From CAYPLH01 sp964411505 (GTDB lineage: Bacteria; Bacillota; Clostridia; CAYPLH01; DUMO01), in contig CAYPLH010000013.1 in assembly GCA_964411505.1 (NCBI GenBank), positions 1-64,000 on the forward strand: a DNA stretch of 64,000 nt, read 5' to 3'. The notes below the pieces were generated by a model. It did not search any database, was not told the DNA's origin, and saw nothing but the letters and a program-made list of their open reading frames with translations. Below are positions 51,682 to 60,985 of this stretch, piece after piece. Positions within the stretch are counted from its first letter, which is position 1. Every line of letters starts with the position of its first letter. The position numbers and the translations under genes were made by a program.

Positions 51682-53019
51682 TCAATACTTCACAAGGTAC
51701 TGTTCTAATTCCCATTGACTTATTCTTTTTCTATAAGCATCCCATTCTTCTTTTTTAGCAAATACAAATTTATTAAATATGTGGTCTCCAAGAACCTCTT
51801 TCATAAAACTACTTTTTTCTAGTAATTCTATCGCCTTTTCAAGGTTATCAGGTAATGAACCTATCCCTTCAATTTTTCTTAGTTCATCGCTCATTTCATA
51901 AATATTCCTATCTGTAGACTTCGGGGGATCAATGCAATACTCTATACCATCTAATCCAGCATGTAGAATTGACGCTAGGGCAAGATATGGATTACATGAA
52001 GGATCTGGGCACCTAAGCTCAAGTCTTGTAGCTAGACCTCGTGCTGCAGGCAACCTTATAAGCGGGCTCCTGTTTTTGGAAGACCATGCAATGTACACCG
52101 GTGCCTCATAACCGGGAACCAACCTTTTATATGAGTTTACAAGCGGGTTTGTAATGGCGGTCATTTCCTCTATGTGTTTAATAAGCCCCCCAATAAACCA
52201 AAAAGCTTCCTTACTCAAACTAAGATTACCATCCCTATTATAAAACATATTTTGACCGTTTTTAAATAATGATGTATTAATGTGCATTCCGGAACCGGCT
52301 ATGCCAAATACAGGCTTTGGCATAAATGTTGCATGAAGACCATGTTTTTGAGCAATAGTTTTTACAACTAGTTTAAATGTCATAACATCATCAGCCATAG
52401 TCAATGCATCACAGTATTTAAAATCAATTTCATGCTGCCCGGGTGCAACCTCATGGTGTGATGCCTCAATTTCAAAACCCATCTCTTCCATAGCAAGGCA
52501 CATATCTCTTCTGGCATCCTCGCCAAGATCAATAGGTCCTAAATCAAAATACCCTGCATTATCATGAGTTTTTGTCGTTGGTTTTCCATCACTGTCCTTC
52601 AAAAAAAGAAAAAACTCACATTCTGCACCTACATTAAATGTATCATATCCCATATCATGAGCTCTTTTAAGTGCCCTTTTCAACACAAATCTGGGATCAC
52701 CTTCAAAATGTTCATCGTTATTTGAGTTATAAATATCACAGATCATTCTTGCCACCTTGCCACCGTTAGGCTTCCACGGAAAAACGACAAAAGTGTTTGG
52801 ATCTGGCCTTAAGTACATATCCGATTCCTCTATCCTGACAAAACCTTCAATTGATGAACCGTCAAACATACATTTGTTGTCCAAGGCTTTTTCTACCTGC
52901 GCAGATGTAATAGCTACATTTTTAAGTACACCAAAAATATCTGTAAATTGCAGCCTTATAAACTTGACATCTTGCTCCTTTATAATCCTTAAAATATCTT
53001 CTCGTGAGTAATTTGGCAT
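51682..53019 (-). CDS. glnA: Glutamine synthetase type I (445 aa)
   Basis: Makes glutamine from glutamate, ammonia and ATP. Motifs: FTDIFGVLKNVAI, MFDGSSIEGFVRIEESDMYL, the Mg-binding HHEVAPGQHEIDFKY, MPKPVFGIAGSGMHIN and NSYKRLVPGYEAPVYIAWS. Length and the C-terminal STDRNIYEMSDELRK fit the GSI-alpha group of Gram-positives, which is regulated by feedback and GlnR rather than by adenylylation. ATG 53019 is 8 bases after GGGGGAG. No GlnR box or glutamine riboswitch was recognised upstream. Confidence 0.98.
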   Translation of the reverse strand: MPNYSREDILRIIKEQDVKFIRLQFTDIFGVLKNVAITSAQVEKALDNKCMFDGSSIEGFVRIEESDMYLRPDPNTFVVFPWKPNGGKVARMICDIYNSNNDEHFEGDPRFVLKRALKRAHDMGYDTFNVGAECEFFLFLKDSDGKPTTKTHDNAGYFDLGPIDLGEDARRDMCLAMEEMGFEIEASHHEVAPGQHEIDFKYCDALTMADDVMTFKLVVKTIAQKHGLHATFMPKPVFGIAGSGMHINTSLFKNGQNMFYNRDGNLSLSKEAFWFIGGLIKHIEEMTAITNPLVNSYKRLVPGYEAPVYIAWSSKNRSPLIRLPAARGLATRLELRCPDPSCNPYLALASILHAGLDGIEYCIDPPKSTDRNIYEMSDELRKIEGIGSLPDNLEKAIELLEKSSFMKEVLGDHIFNKFVFAKKEEWDAYRKRISQWELEQYLVKY

Positions 53020-53179
53020 GTTGGGCACTCCCCCTATTTTTTTTTCGGTCGCTTCTTGGCATATCTATTTTGAAAAAAAGCATATTGCTCGAACTTGCTT
53101 CTTAGAGAATAATCATCCCATTATAATATCTAAATAACCCTGCTCTTTCTCGAACAATGCACAGGTTAGCAATAAAATC

Positions 53180-53188
53180 ATTATAGCA
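53180..53188 (-). promoter_or_regulatory. Possible extended -10 promoter of glnA
   Basis: TGC-TATAAT (TATAAT at 53180-53185) on the minus strand; the -35 side is poor. It lies in the roughly 300-base gap between yyaC and glnA, where otherwise a fold-back fragment (53249-53320) is the only feature. Confidence 0.4.
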
Positions 53189-53248
53189 TAAAGATTTTTC
53201 TTTTAGAATAAGAATTTAAATATATTTAAACCGCTTTTTAGTTGCGGG

Positions 53249-53320
53249 TTACTATTCGTAAGCTAGCTGAAGAGATAAAAACTTATGCAATGTTAGAAAA
53301 AATTTGCGAAATACAGCTTT
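53249..53320 (+). repeat. Fold-back (MITE-like) element, copy 4, left-arm fragment
   Basis: TTACTATTCGTAAGCTAGCT, then GAAGAGATA...TGCAATGTTAG and GCGAAATACAGCTT match the left arm of copies 1-3; the right half is absent. It ends directly at the yyaC stop codon. Confidence 0.75.
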
Positions 53321-53959
53321 CTATTCACTTACATTTTTAAGATTCCCACGCTCTTGTAGCCTCATGCAAGGTAAAAAATTATCTCCGCCAATATATACCT
53401 TTTTTAAAGCATACTTTATTCCAAGTGAAATGATATCTGCCAGCTTCATTACTACACCAAGACGAGTGTTCTGCAAAATTATAAAATCCATGAACCCACC
53501 GAAATTCACAATGCCAGTTATATGAATATCTCCCACTGGTTCAAGTTGCTTATTGACCCCCGATCCTGGTCTTATTGGACCTTGTCCAACCGAAATCCAT
53601 CCAACATGGTTCATCCGCCCCAAACAAGCATCAATAGCAATTATCAGAGGTTTTTTATATGTTTGCTTAATTTCTTCCATAACCTCATTTAGGTTTTTTG
53701 CATGCACAGGATTTTCAAGAGTTCCATGAATAAAAATATTTCTATATTTTTGTCCTGCTGACCCAAGCTTATACCCTATCAGAGGTCCAAGACTGTCACC
53801 GGTAGACCTGTCTGTACCTATACATACAAATACAATAGGATTATACTCAAAATCCGGGCTTTGCTTTATGAAGTGGAACAGGGCATCTGAAACATCCAAA
53901 AAAGCCCTCTTACTGTTGGCATCTATATAGCATTGCTTTTGAGCAGTATTTAACGACAT
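53321..53959 (-). CDS. yyaC: YyaC-type spore protease-like protein (212 aa)
   Basis: Family related to germination protease GPR and found in spore formers. Diagnostic segments: FVCIGTDRSTGDSLGPLIGY, VHAKNLNEVMEEIKQTY, AIDACLGRMNHVGWISVGQG and GDIHITGIVNFGGFMDF. Function in sporulation is known only loosely. The ATG at 53959 has GGGAGGA 7 bases upstream; the frame is open to 53980. Its presence is one of the arguments for a spore-forming host. Confidence 0.93.
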   Translation of the reverse strand: MSLNTAQKQCYIDANSKRAFLDVSDALFHFIKQSPDFEYNPIVFVCIGTDRSTGDSLGPLIGYKLGSAGQKYRNIFIHGTLENPVHAKNLNEVMEEIKQTYKKPLIIAIDACLGRMNHVGWISVGQGPIRPGSGVNKQLEPVGDIHITGIVNFGGFMDFIILQNTRLGVVMKLADIISLGIKYALKKVYIGGDNFLPCMRLQERGNLKNVSE

Positions 53960-54340
53960 AAATATCCTCCCGATATTCAATTAATTTCAAGTAACAAGTT
54001 CCTCAATTTGGGCTGGATTTACTCGGCAAATAATCTAATTTTTAAATTCACGCCAGATTGTAGCATCCGTTCTATATATTATTACCGTTGTGAGCTAAAA
54101 TATTACAGAAGATCATCAATCTGCTTTTTTGATTGTGAAGAGATGATTCTTCATGAAAGAAAAGCTACCTCTTAATAGACACCAACAATGGAGGTTAGTG
54201 TTACACAAATGTAATATTGCAGTTAACACATGAATCTGTTATTATAAAATTGTACTTCATTTTACAATAATCGGGGTTAAATTACATGGTGTTTTGCTTG
54301 GTTTACCCGGTTATTTTTTTAAGGTGATGGGGGGCAGCTA
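53960..54340. other. Divergent promoter region of about 380 bases
   Basis: Between yyaC (minus) and the PAS-PP2C gene (plus). One plausible plus-strand promoter, TTAACA (54223-54228), 16 bases, TAAAAT (54245-54250). No sporulation sigma box was clear by eye for yyaC. Confidence 0.4.
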
Positions 54341-55438
54341 ATGAAAATAAACAATATTAAGCTTTCAACTTACGATATAATTGATGGAATGTCTGACTGG
54401 ATTAGGGTTATTGACGAAAACAATAATATTATTTTTGCCAATAGAGCTATGTGTGAAGGGCTTTCAAAAGATATCTTTGGTATGAAATGTTATGAAGCAA
54501 TAGGGAAATCAATGCCTTGTGAAAATTGTATTTCAAGACGTGCTGTATTTGAAGGTAAAGCTCACAGCAAGGAGGAAATTGTAGGAAACAGAGTTTTCTC
54601 TGTAATGAGTTCTCCCGTTCACAACGAATTTGGCGAGGTTGTTGCTGTAGTTGAAGTTCTTAGGGATATAACAGAAATGAGAAGATTGCAAAAAAGAATT
54701 CTAGATCAGAATCAGAAATTACAACGGGACGTTGAAGCTGCTAAATTACTACATTCTCAGCTTTTACCTGTTAATTTTAATCATAAAGGGGTCAACTTCT
54801 CCTACACTTATTTACCTTGTGATGATCTGGGAGGAGATTTTATTGATATTTTTTTAATTGACAAAGACCATATCGGGTTATATGTAGCTGATGTTTCAGG
54901 ACATGGTCTGGCTGCATCTTTGTTGACTGTTTTTTTATACTCAACTATGGACAAAAAATCTTTATCACCATCCCAGGCACTGTCCGAACTTTTTAACAAA
55001 TTCGCTGAAAACAGTTTTAAAGAAGATTATTATATTACAGTCTTTTATGCAATACTGGATTTAAGAACCAAATCATTAACTTTTTCAAATGCCGGACATA
55101 ATGCTTGTCCTGTCGCTTTCAACAAAAATAAACTAGAATTTTTACGTTCGCCCGGGTTTCCTATCAGCAACTGGACAGATACACCAGGCTATTGCGATGG
55201 TACATTAAATCTTGATAAAGGTGACAGAATATTTTTCTATACTGACGGTATAGTAGAAATCCGCAACTCAAAAAACCAGCAATATGGCGAAGAACGGATA
55301 CTTGATATTATTTTAAATAACAAGGGCACACCAAAAGAAGTACTTGATGTAATGCTAAATAGCTTTAGTACCTTTACAGGTACTAAAAGACCCACATTCT
55401 ATGATGATATAACTATATCTATTCTTGAAATCGAATAA
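54341..55438 (+). CDS. PAS domain plus SpoIIE/RsbU-type PP2C phosphatase (365 aa)
   Basis: PAS sensor (about residues 10-118) followed by a short helical linker (about 120-145, LQKRILDQNQKLQRDVEAAK) and a PPM phosphatase of the SpoIIE class (about 160-365). Metal-binding acidic residues are visible in CDDLGGDFIDIF, VADVSGHGLAASLL and YTDGIVEIRN, and TFYDDITISILEIE closes the domain. The PAS contains a Cys cluster (CYE...MPCENCISRRA), which could hold metal or sense redox. Such proteins dephosphorylate anti-anti-sigma factors. No kinase or anti-sigma partner lies adjacent. GGGGGG precedes the ATG. Confidence 0.92.
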   Translation: MKINNIKLSTYDIIDGMSDWIRVIDENNNIIFANRAMCEGLSKDIFGMKCYEAIGKSMPCENCISRRAVFEGKAHSKEEIVGNRVFSVMSSPVHNEFGEVVAVVEVLRDITEMRRLQKRILDQNQKLQRDVEAAKLLHSQLLPVNFNHKGVNFSYTYLPCDDLGGDFIDIFLIDKDHIGLYVADVSGHGLAASLLTVFLYSTMDKKSLSPSQALSELFNKFAENSFKEDYYITVFYAILDLRTKSLTFSNAGHNACPVAFNKNKLEFLRSPGFPISNWTDTPGYCDGTLNLDKGDRIFFYTDGIVEIRNSKNQQYGEERILDIILNNKGTPKEVLDVMLNSFSTFTGTKRPTFYDDITISILEIE

Positions 55439-55523
55439 ACATTATGATTTTTCCCCAGAAAGTGCATCCCATAGAATATGCTTTCTGGGGAGTAATCGTA
55501 TTTTAAAAAGGCAACTATTAACT

Positions 55524-56360
55524 TCATTCATTGGCTGCAGCTGGTATATCTTTTTTGTATACCGGATACTTGTTTATAACATGATTTGGGCATACTTCAA
55601 TACATTTGCCACAGTTGATACATAACTGCGGATTTATTCTGGCCACAAACCCGTCATTTGTAATAGCTCCTGATTCACATACCTTTGAGCACTTTCTGCA
55701 ACCGATGCAACCCACCTTACATACACCTATAACAAACTTTCCTCTTTGAGGATTGTTGCATCTTACAGTATATTGCTTTTCGGGTGGAACTAGCTTGATA
55801 ATACCTTTTGGACAAGCTTCAATACATTTACCACATCCAGTGCATAAAGACGCAATAACGCAAGCCAGACCGTTTTTTACCACAATGGCATCAAAAGGAC
55901 ACACCCTAGCACAATCGCCCATTCCTAGACAGCCATAATTACAAGCTGATGGACCGCCATGCAGTGAAGCTGCCGCTGAGCAATTGCTGATACCATAATA
56001 TTCATATTTTAACTTGCTTTTTTCTTTATCTCCGCCACATAAAATTCTTGCAACCTTATTTGCCATATCAGCCTCAGAAATGTCCTTACCCAGAAGTTTA
56101 CCTAGTCCTATTGCAAGTGCTGATCCACCTACCGAACACCCTGTTAGTTCTGCATTACCTGTAACTACCGCTTCAGCAAAACCATCACATCCTGAGTAAC
56201 CACAGGCACCACAATTAGCGCCCGGTAACAACTCCCTTGCTGCTGTTATTCTTTCATCTTCTTTTACCTCAAACTTTTTTGAAACATAGGCAAGACCTAG
56301 TCCAAACAAAAGTCCAAGACCGCTTATAATACTAACGGGAGTTATAATCCCCTGTAACAT
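55524..56360 (-). CDS. rnfB: Rnf complex subunit B, ferredoxin-like (278 aa)
   Basis: Electron entry subunit of the ferredoxin:NAD oxidoreductase. N-terminal membrane helix (about 5-25), a 4Fe-4S motif in GANCGACGYSGCDGFAEAV, then several 4Fe-4S pairs: CLGMGDCARVCP, CTGCGKCIEACP, CKVGCIGCRKCSKVCE and CINCGKCIEVCP. Length is usual for clostridial RnfB. Last gene of the rnfCDGEAB operon, 35 bases after rnfA. Confidence 0.97.
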   Translation of the reverse strand: MLQGIITPVSIISGLGLLFGLGLAYVSKKFEVKEDERITAARELLPGANCGACGYSGCDGFAEAVVTGNAELTGCSVGGSALAIGLGKLLGKDISEADMANKVARILCGGDKEKSKLKYEYYGISNCSAAASLHGGPSACNYGCLGMGDCARVCPFDAIVVKNGLACVIASLCTGCGKCIEACPKGIIKLVPPEKQYTVRCNNPQRGKFVIGVCKVGCIGCRKCSKVCESGAITNDGFVARINPQLCINCGKCIEVCPNHVINKYPVYKKDIPAAANE

Positions 56361-56395
56361 TTTTTACCAACCCCTTCTTTAAAAGCTCAAGCTTT

Positions 56396-56974
56396 TTAAC
56401 CAAACAATCCCTTGAACCCAAAAAATGCTACCGAAACCAGTGCAGCTGCTATCATGGTTATGGGTAGTCCTTTAAGCGATTCAGGTACATCACAATGCTC
56501 TAGTCGTCCTCTTACTCCTGCAAAAAGCACAAGAGCCAGCATAAAGCCTACTCCGGCACCAAAGCTATAAATCACTGATCTTAAAATTGAATATTCCCTC
56601 TGTACATTTATAAGTGCCACACCAAGCACTGCGCAGTTGGTTGTTATAAGAGGAAGATAAATACCTAATGCCTTGTATAGAGGCGGCATAAATTTCTTTA
56701 GAATAACTTCAACAAACTGAACCAGCGCTGCAATTACAAGAATAAATGTTATTGTCTGCAAATATTCAAGATTATAAGTGACAAGCAAAACATCATACAC
56801 AAGCTTTGTAAAAAACGAGGCAATCGTCATTACAAATATGACTGCTCCACTCATGCCTATAGCAGTAGAAAGGTTTTTTGAAACACCAAGGAAGGGACAT
56901 ATCCCCAAAAACTGTGAAAGAACGAAGTTCTCAACTAAAATGGCGCTCATTATTATAACTATCATTTCTCTCAT
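56396..56974 (-). CDS. rnfA: Rnf complex subunit A (192 aa)
   Basis: Integral membrane subunit with six helices, starting MREMIVIIMSAILVENFVLS and FLGICPFLGVSKNLSTAIGM. The motif with a conserved Cys in the half-membrane helices (LGICPFLG, TTNCAVLGVA) holds the membrane iron-sulfur centre. Its start overlaps the rnfE stop by one base. RnfA and RnfE are paralogous and stand in opposite orientation in the membrane. Confidence 0.97.
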   Translation of the reverse strand: MREMIVIIMSAILVENFVLSQFLGICPFLGVSKNLSTAIGMSGAVIFVMTIASFFTKLVYDVLLVTYNLEYLQTITFILVIAALVQFVEVILKKFMPPLYKALGIYLPLITTNCAVLGVALINVQREYSILRSVIYSFGAGVGFMLALVLFAGVRGRLEHCDVPESLKGLPITMIAAALVSVAFFGFKGLFG

Positions 56975-57630
56975 CAGGCTTCAACCCCCTTTTCGCACTC
57001 ACCACAATTCATTGCGCATGACCTACATCCTGTATGTCGTACTTTAACTGATGATACCTTGTTTAATATCCCTACAACAGCACCAAATGCTAAGAATCCA
57101 CCCGGAGGAAGTATCATAATTATTGCCGGATCAATCAATCCAGCAGTCAGGTTAATACCAAACCATGTACCATTACCTAGTATTTCTCTAATTGAGCCAA
57201 TGAGTAAAAGCGCAAGAGTAAACCCTAAGCCCATCCCTATTCCATCTAAAATTGAGTAAAAAACCGTGTTCTTATTAGCGTACATTTCTGCTCTGGCAAG
57301 TATTATACAATTAACAACTATAAGCGGTATATAAATACCAAGTGATTTATCAAGTTCGGGTAAATACGCTTTTAGAAGCATCTGAACTATTGTAACAAAT
57401 CCAGCAATAATAGTTATATATGCAGGTATACGCACCTTATCAGGTATTTGCTTTCGAAAAAGCGATATTACTGCATTAGATCCTATAAGCACCAATGTTG
57501 CTGCTATCCCCATTCCTATTCCGTTTATGGCTGATGTTGTTATGGCAAGCGTAGGGCAAGTACCAAGCACCAATCTCAATGTTGGGTTTTCCTTAATTAT
57601 TCCGTTAGTTAATGTCTTTACAGCTTTCAC
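56974..57630 (-). CDS. rnfE: Rnf complex subunit E with a Cys-rich C-terminal tail (218 aa)
   Basis: Six-helix membrane subunit; LVLGTCPTLAITTSAINGIG and IVVNCIILARAEMYANKN carry the Cys pair matching RnfA. The C terminus, after the last helix, ends HTGCRSCAMNCGECEKG, a C-x2-C-x3-C-x2-C pattern which is not needed for the core fold and may bind an extra metal or Fe-S centre. Overlaps rnfG by 4 bases (ATGA). Confidence 0.96.
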   Translation of the reverse strand: MKAVKTLTNGIIKENPTLRLVLGTCPTLAITTSAINGIGMGIAATLVLIGSNAVISLFRKQIPDKVRIPAYITIIAGFVTIVQMLLKAYLPELDKSLGIYIPLIVVNCIILARAEMYANKNTVFYSILDGIGMGLGFTLALLLIGSIREILGNGTWFGINLTAGLIDPAIIMILPPGGFLAFGAVVGILNKVSSVKVRHTGCRSCAMNCGECEKGVEA

Positions 57631-58223
57631 TTTGCCTCCCCCTTCCCAGAAATTACTGCCATTGCGTCCACTGCTTTTTGAACAGCTTCAGTAACAGCGC
57701 TTGATGTTACGGTTGCACCACTTACTGCCTGAATCTCTTCTTGCTTCAACTTGTTTGACTTTACGACTTTTAGCAAACTTTGAGGACTGATATTAAAAAA
57801 TTGCGTAATAAATGGTTCATCTGAGGCTTTTAAACCCAGTCCGGGAGTCTCTTGACTTTCACTTATCTTAACTCCTTTAATTTCGCCATCGTTATTTATT
57901 CCTACAATGGTTTTAATATTTCCACCATAACCCTTCGCAATAACTGTAAACACGTATCCGACAATACTGTTATCCTTTTTGCCTTCACTTGCTTCAGTTA
58001 CAATACCAAGCTCTGAATGCTCAGCAAGAAGCTCTTCGAGATTTTCTATTGCAAAAAAACTGTCAGCCTCACTCAAAACTTCCTTCTTTGCATTCTCTGC
58101 ATCAATCCTGCCACGTTCTTCTATTACATCGGCAGTCACATAGTTGGTCACTGCAAGACACAAAGATACAATAAAACATATTAAAAATAAAGAAATGGTT
58201 GGTTTGAATATTTCACGCTGCAT
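57627..58223 (-). CDS. rnfG: Rnf complex subunit G, covalent FMN carrier (198 aa)
   Basis: One N-terminal membrane helix (TISLFLICFIVSLCLAVTNY) and an outer FMN-binding domain; FMN is attached to Thr in the motif SGATVTSSAV near residue 175. The segment ESQETPGLGLKASDEPFITQ is family-typical. The ATG at 58223 with GGGGGTGA upstream is preferred over 58238. It overlaps the rnfD end by 11 bases. Confidence 0.96.
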   Translation of the reverse strand: MQREIFKPTISLFLICFIVSLCLAVTNYVTADVIEERGRIDAENAKKEVLSEADSFFAIENLEELLAEHSELGIVTEASEGKKDNSIVGYVFTVIAKGYGGNIKTIVGINNDGEIKGVKISESQETPGLGLKASDEPFITQFFNISPQSLLKVVKSNKLKQEEIQAVSGATVTSSAVTEAVQKAVDAMAVISGKGEAK

Positions 58224-59166
58224 TTTTGTCACCCCCAAAACTTACTGGCACTGTATACCTGTCAATAAGCGGTGTTACTATATTCATTAGAAGTATTGCA
58301 AAGGATACGCCTTCAGGATAATTGGTATAAAGACGAATTATAGCGGTTAAAAGACCACAGCCTAAACCAAAAATTATCTTTCCTTTTATTGTGACTGGTG
58401 TTGTAGAATAATCAGTAGCCATAAAGAACGCTCCCAAAATTAATCCACCAGCCATGATATGATACAGGAAATCACCTGTAAAAAAGCCGTTCCCACCAAA
58501 AATCCAACTAAAAAGCCCTGAAGCCAAAATAAACATTAGAGGTATCTCAATGCGGATAACCCTTCTTATAAGCAGATATATTGCTCCTATCAACAATGCA
58601 AGTACTGAAGTCTCTCCTATACAACCTGCTATGTTGCCACTAAAAAGACTCATGTAACTTGGAAGGGTAATACCCTGTACTTCAGCTCCACCTTTTATTA
58701 TAGCTAGCGGAGTTGCTGATGAAACCCCATCAGGGAAAATCCAATTTGTCATATGAATAGGCCAAGAAATTAAAAGTATAACTCTTGCAGCCAGTGCCGG
58801 GTTCATAAAATTTTGCCCGATTCCACCAAACAACTGCTTTATTACTACTATAGCCAATACTGCACCTACCGCTGTGATCCACAGTGGAATTGCAGGTGGC
58901 AGGCATAATCCAAGCAAAAGTCCTGACACAACAGCACTAAAATCACCTATTGTCTGTTCTCTTTTTAATACCTTCCTCGTAAAATATTCAGCCAAAACAG
59001 CAGTAAGCACTGATACCAGCAATACCAAAGCCGCTCGGCTGCCAAAATAGTAAACACCTGCTAATGATGCGGGTAATAATGCTAATACAACATCTATCAT
59101 TATATTTTTGGTGTCCGTCCTGCCCCTAACGTGTGGAGAAGAACTCACCAGTAAACTGTTTCCCAA
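58213..59166 (-). CDS. rnfD: Rnf complex subunit D (317 aa)
   Basis: Membrane subunit with about nine helices, start VSSSPHVRGRTDTKNIMIDV and GQNFMNPALAARVILL. Covalent FMN is expected on Thr in GVSSATPLAIIK. YSTTPVTIKGKIIFGLGCGL is typical for the family. RnfD is thought to form part of the ion path with RnfA/E/G. 47 bases separate it from rnfC. Confidence 0.97.
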   Translation of the reverse strand: MGNSLLVSSSPHVRGRTDTKNIMIDVVLALLPASLAGVYYFGSRAALVLLVSVLTAVLAEYFTRKVLKREQTIGDFSAVVSGLLLGLCLPPAIPLWITAVGAVLAIVVIKQLFGGIGQNFMNPALAARVILLISWPIHMTNWIFPDGVSSATPLAIIKGGAEVQGITLPSYMSLFSGNIAGCIGETSVLALLIGAIYLLIRRVIRIEIPLMFILASGLFSWIFGGNGFFTGDFLYHIMAGGLILGAFFMATDYSTTPVTIKGKIIFGLGCGLLTAIIRLYTNYPEGVSFAILLMNIVTPLIDRYTVPVSFGGDKNAA

Positions 59167-59213
59167 CTTTCATTCCCCCTCATCCAAAATTAATGTCATT
59201 TTATAATAAGCAT

Positions 59214-60536
59214 TTATCCTGCCTTATTTTTTTGTGATGCCTTTTTAACCTTTTCCTTGCCAAGCCTTATTGACTGGACAAGATTTATCTTTGCAGGACA
59301 TCCATAAGTACAGGTTCCACATTCAATACAATCCATTATATGAAATTTTTTAAGTGCTTCTTGGTCATCTCTTAATGCTGCTTTATCTAAGTGAAGGGGT
59401 AGAAGATTCATAGGACATGTGGTAACACAGCGACCGCACCTTATACAAGCATTCTCTTTAGGAAGCTTTGCGGCAAGCTCATCGAACGCAAGAAGTGCAT
59501 TGGTTTGCTTTAATACCGGCATATCCATTGTAAACAACGCAATTCCCATCATAGGTCCACCCATGATTATTTTATGAGGTTCTTTATCAAACCCTCCGCA
59601 AAATTCAAATACATCAGACACTTTTGTGCCAATTGGCACTTCCACATTTCCAGGATTTTTTATCGCAGAACCATCAACGGTAATTCTCTTTTTTATAAGA
59701 GGCATGCCTGTTTTAAGGTACTCCGCCAAAAACGCAATACTGGTTACATTCATCACAATAACACCTATGTCAGCAGGAAGCTTACCTATAGGTACCCTGC
59801 GACCAGTCAGAGAATATATCAACATTTTTTCTGCGCCTTGAGGATAGCGAGTTTTAAGCGCTTTGACCAAAACTCCTTTTTTTTCAGATAAAAGTTTTTT
59901 CAAAAGATCAATCGCTTCAGGTTTATTATCCTCTACTCCGATAACTACATTGCTTACATTAAGCAATTTTGATACCACTTCAATACCTTCAATTACGTTG
60001 ACTGGATTCTCAATTATCTCTCTAAAATCAGAAGTTATATAAGGCTCACATTCAGCTGCATTTATAACCAGAGTATCAATTTTCTTATCCTCTGGAGGAT
60101 TAAGCTTAATATGTGCGGGAAATCCGGCTCCGCCAAGCCCAACAAGCCCTGAATCACGAATTGCGGTCAAAAGCTCTTCTCTGCTGTTATATACAGGTGG
60201 CTTCACATCTTCATGCACTTCCTGTTTGCCGTCAGTCTTAATTACAACTGTTGCAACATTGGTACCATTAGAGTATAGCATTGCACTGATATCTTTAACT
60301 ACACCTGAAACGCTTGAATGAATTGGTACAGAAACGAAACTATCCGAAGCTCCTATTACTTGGCCTACCTTAACCATATCACCATCTTTTACGACAGGCT
60401 TGCAGGGCGCACCTATATGCTGGAGCATTGGAATAACAACTTCCTCGGGAACACTCATTTTCACAGTTCCCATTTGGGTAGTGTTTTTACAGTGTGGTAC
60501 ACTTACACCACCCTTAAACAAACTCGTTAATGACAT
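59214..60536 (-). CDS. rnfC: Rnf complex subunit C, NADH-binding (440 aa)
   Basis: Peripheral subunit with NAD(H) and FMN sites (GLVGLGGAGFPAHIKLNPPE; INAAECEPYITSDFREI) and two 4Fe-4S clusters near the C terminus (CIRCGRCVTTCP, CIECGTCTYGCP). Works like NuoF: takes electrons to NAD+. Length is standard. ATG 60536 has GAGGT and GGGG upstream; the frame extends 17 codons but without a better start. First gene of the operon. Confidence 0.97.
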   Translation of the reverse strand: MSLTSLFKGGVSVPHCKNTTQMGTVKMSVPEEVVIPMLQHIGAPCKPVVKDGDMVKVGQVIGASDSFVSVPIHSSVSGVVKDISAMLYSNGTNVATVVIKTDGKQEVHEDVKPPVYNSREELLTAIRDSGLVGLGGAGFPAHIKLNPPEDKKIDTLVINAAECEPYITSDFREIIENPVNVIEGIEVVSKLLNVSNVVIGVEDNKPEAIDLLKKLLSEKKGVLVKALKTRYPQGAEKMLIYSLTGRRVPIGKLPADIGVIVMNVTSIAFLAEYLKTGMPLIKKRITVDGSAIKNPGNVEVPIGTKVSDVFEFCGGFDKEPHKIIMGGPMMGIALFTMDMPVLKQTNALLAFDELAAKLPKENACIRCGRCVTTCPMNLLPLHLDKAALRDDQEALKKFHIMDCIECGTCTYGCPAKINLVQSIRLGKEKVKKASQKNKAG

Positions 60537-60985
60537 TACCTCGACCCCATTTTCTTGTAAAATACGCAATTTAACGTAAAAATACAATTATGGCATCATT
60601 CAAAACATAGAGCTATGATTAGCGGTAAAAGCCAAGTTTGCCCATATTTTATCCAATAGACACCATCTTTGATTTCAATTATTAAATTTGCGTCAGACAC
60701 CCACGTTCATAATAACATATTATAAAAGAAAAGAAAACAGAAAGTTTGGTTTTTTTGAAAACTAATTTTCATACAAACATAGAATTATCAGCATTCTCAA
60801 GGTTTTGGGAGTGAACATTGTATACAATTTAACAATCTTTTTTTAAACTCAAATATTAAATTTTAAATGATTTTCCCTAAAAAGACGAGATCTAATCTGG
60901 TATGTAATATAAACTACACAAACAAGTACGTTAACACTAATGGTATGTGAAGCTCATTAAGATATTTTTTAAAATTGAACATTAC
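60537..60985. other. Gap of about 450 bases upstream of the rnf operon
   Basis: AT-rich. One TATAAT on the minus strand (near 60719-60724) without a good -35 may be part of the rnf promoter. No terminator for prmC and no gene seen. Confidence 0.4.

Noticed and set aside
53020..53320. Glutamine riboswitch or GlnR box before glnA
   Set aside because: Searched by eye on the minus strand; no consensus found.
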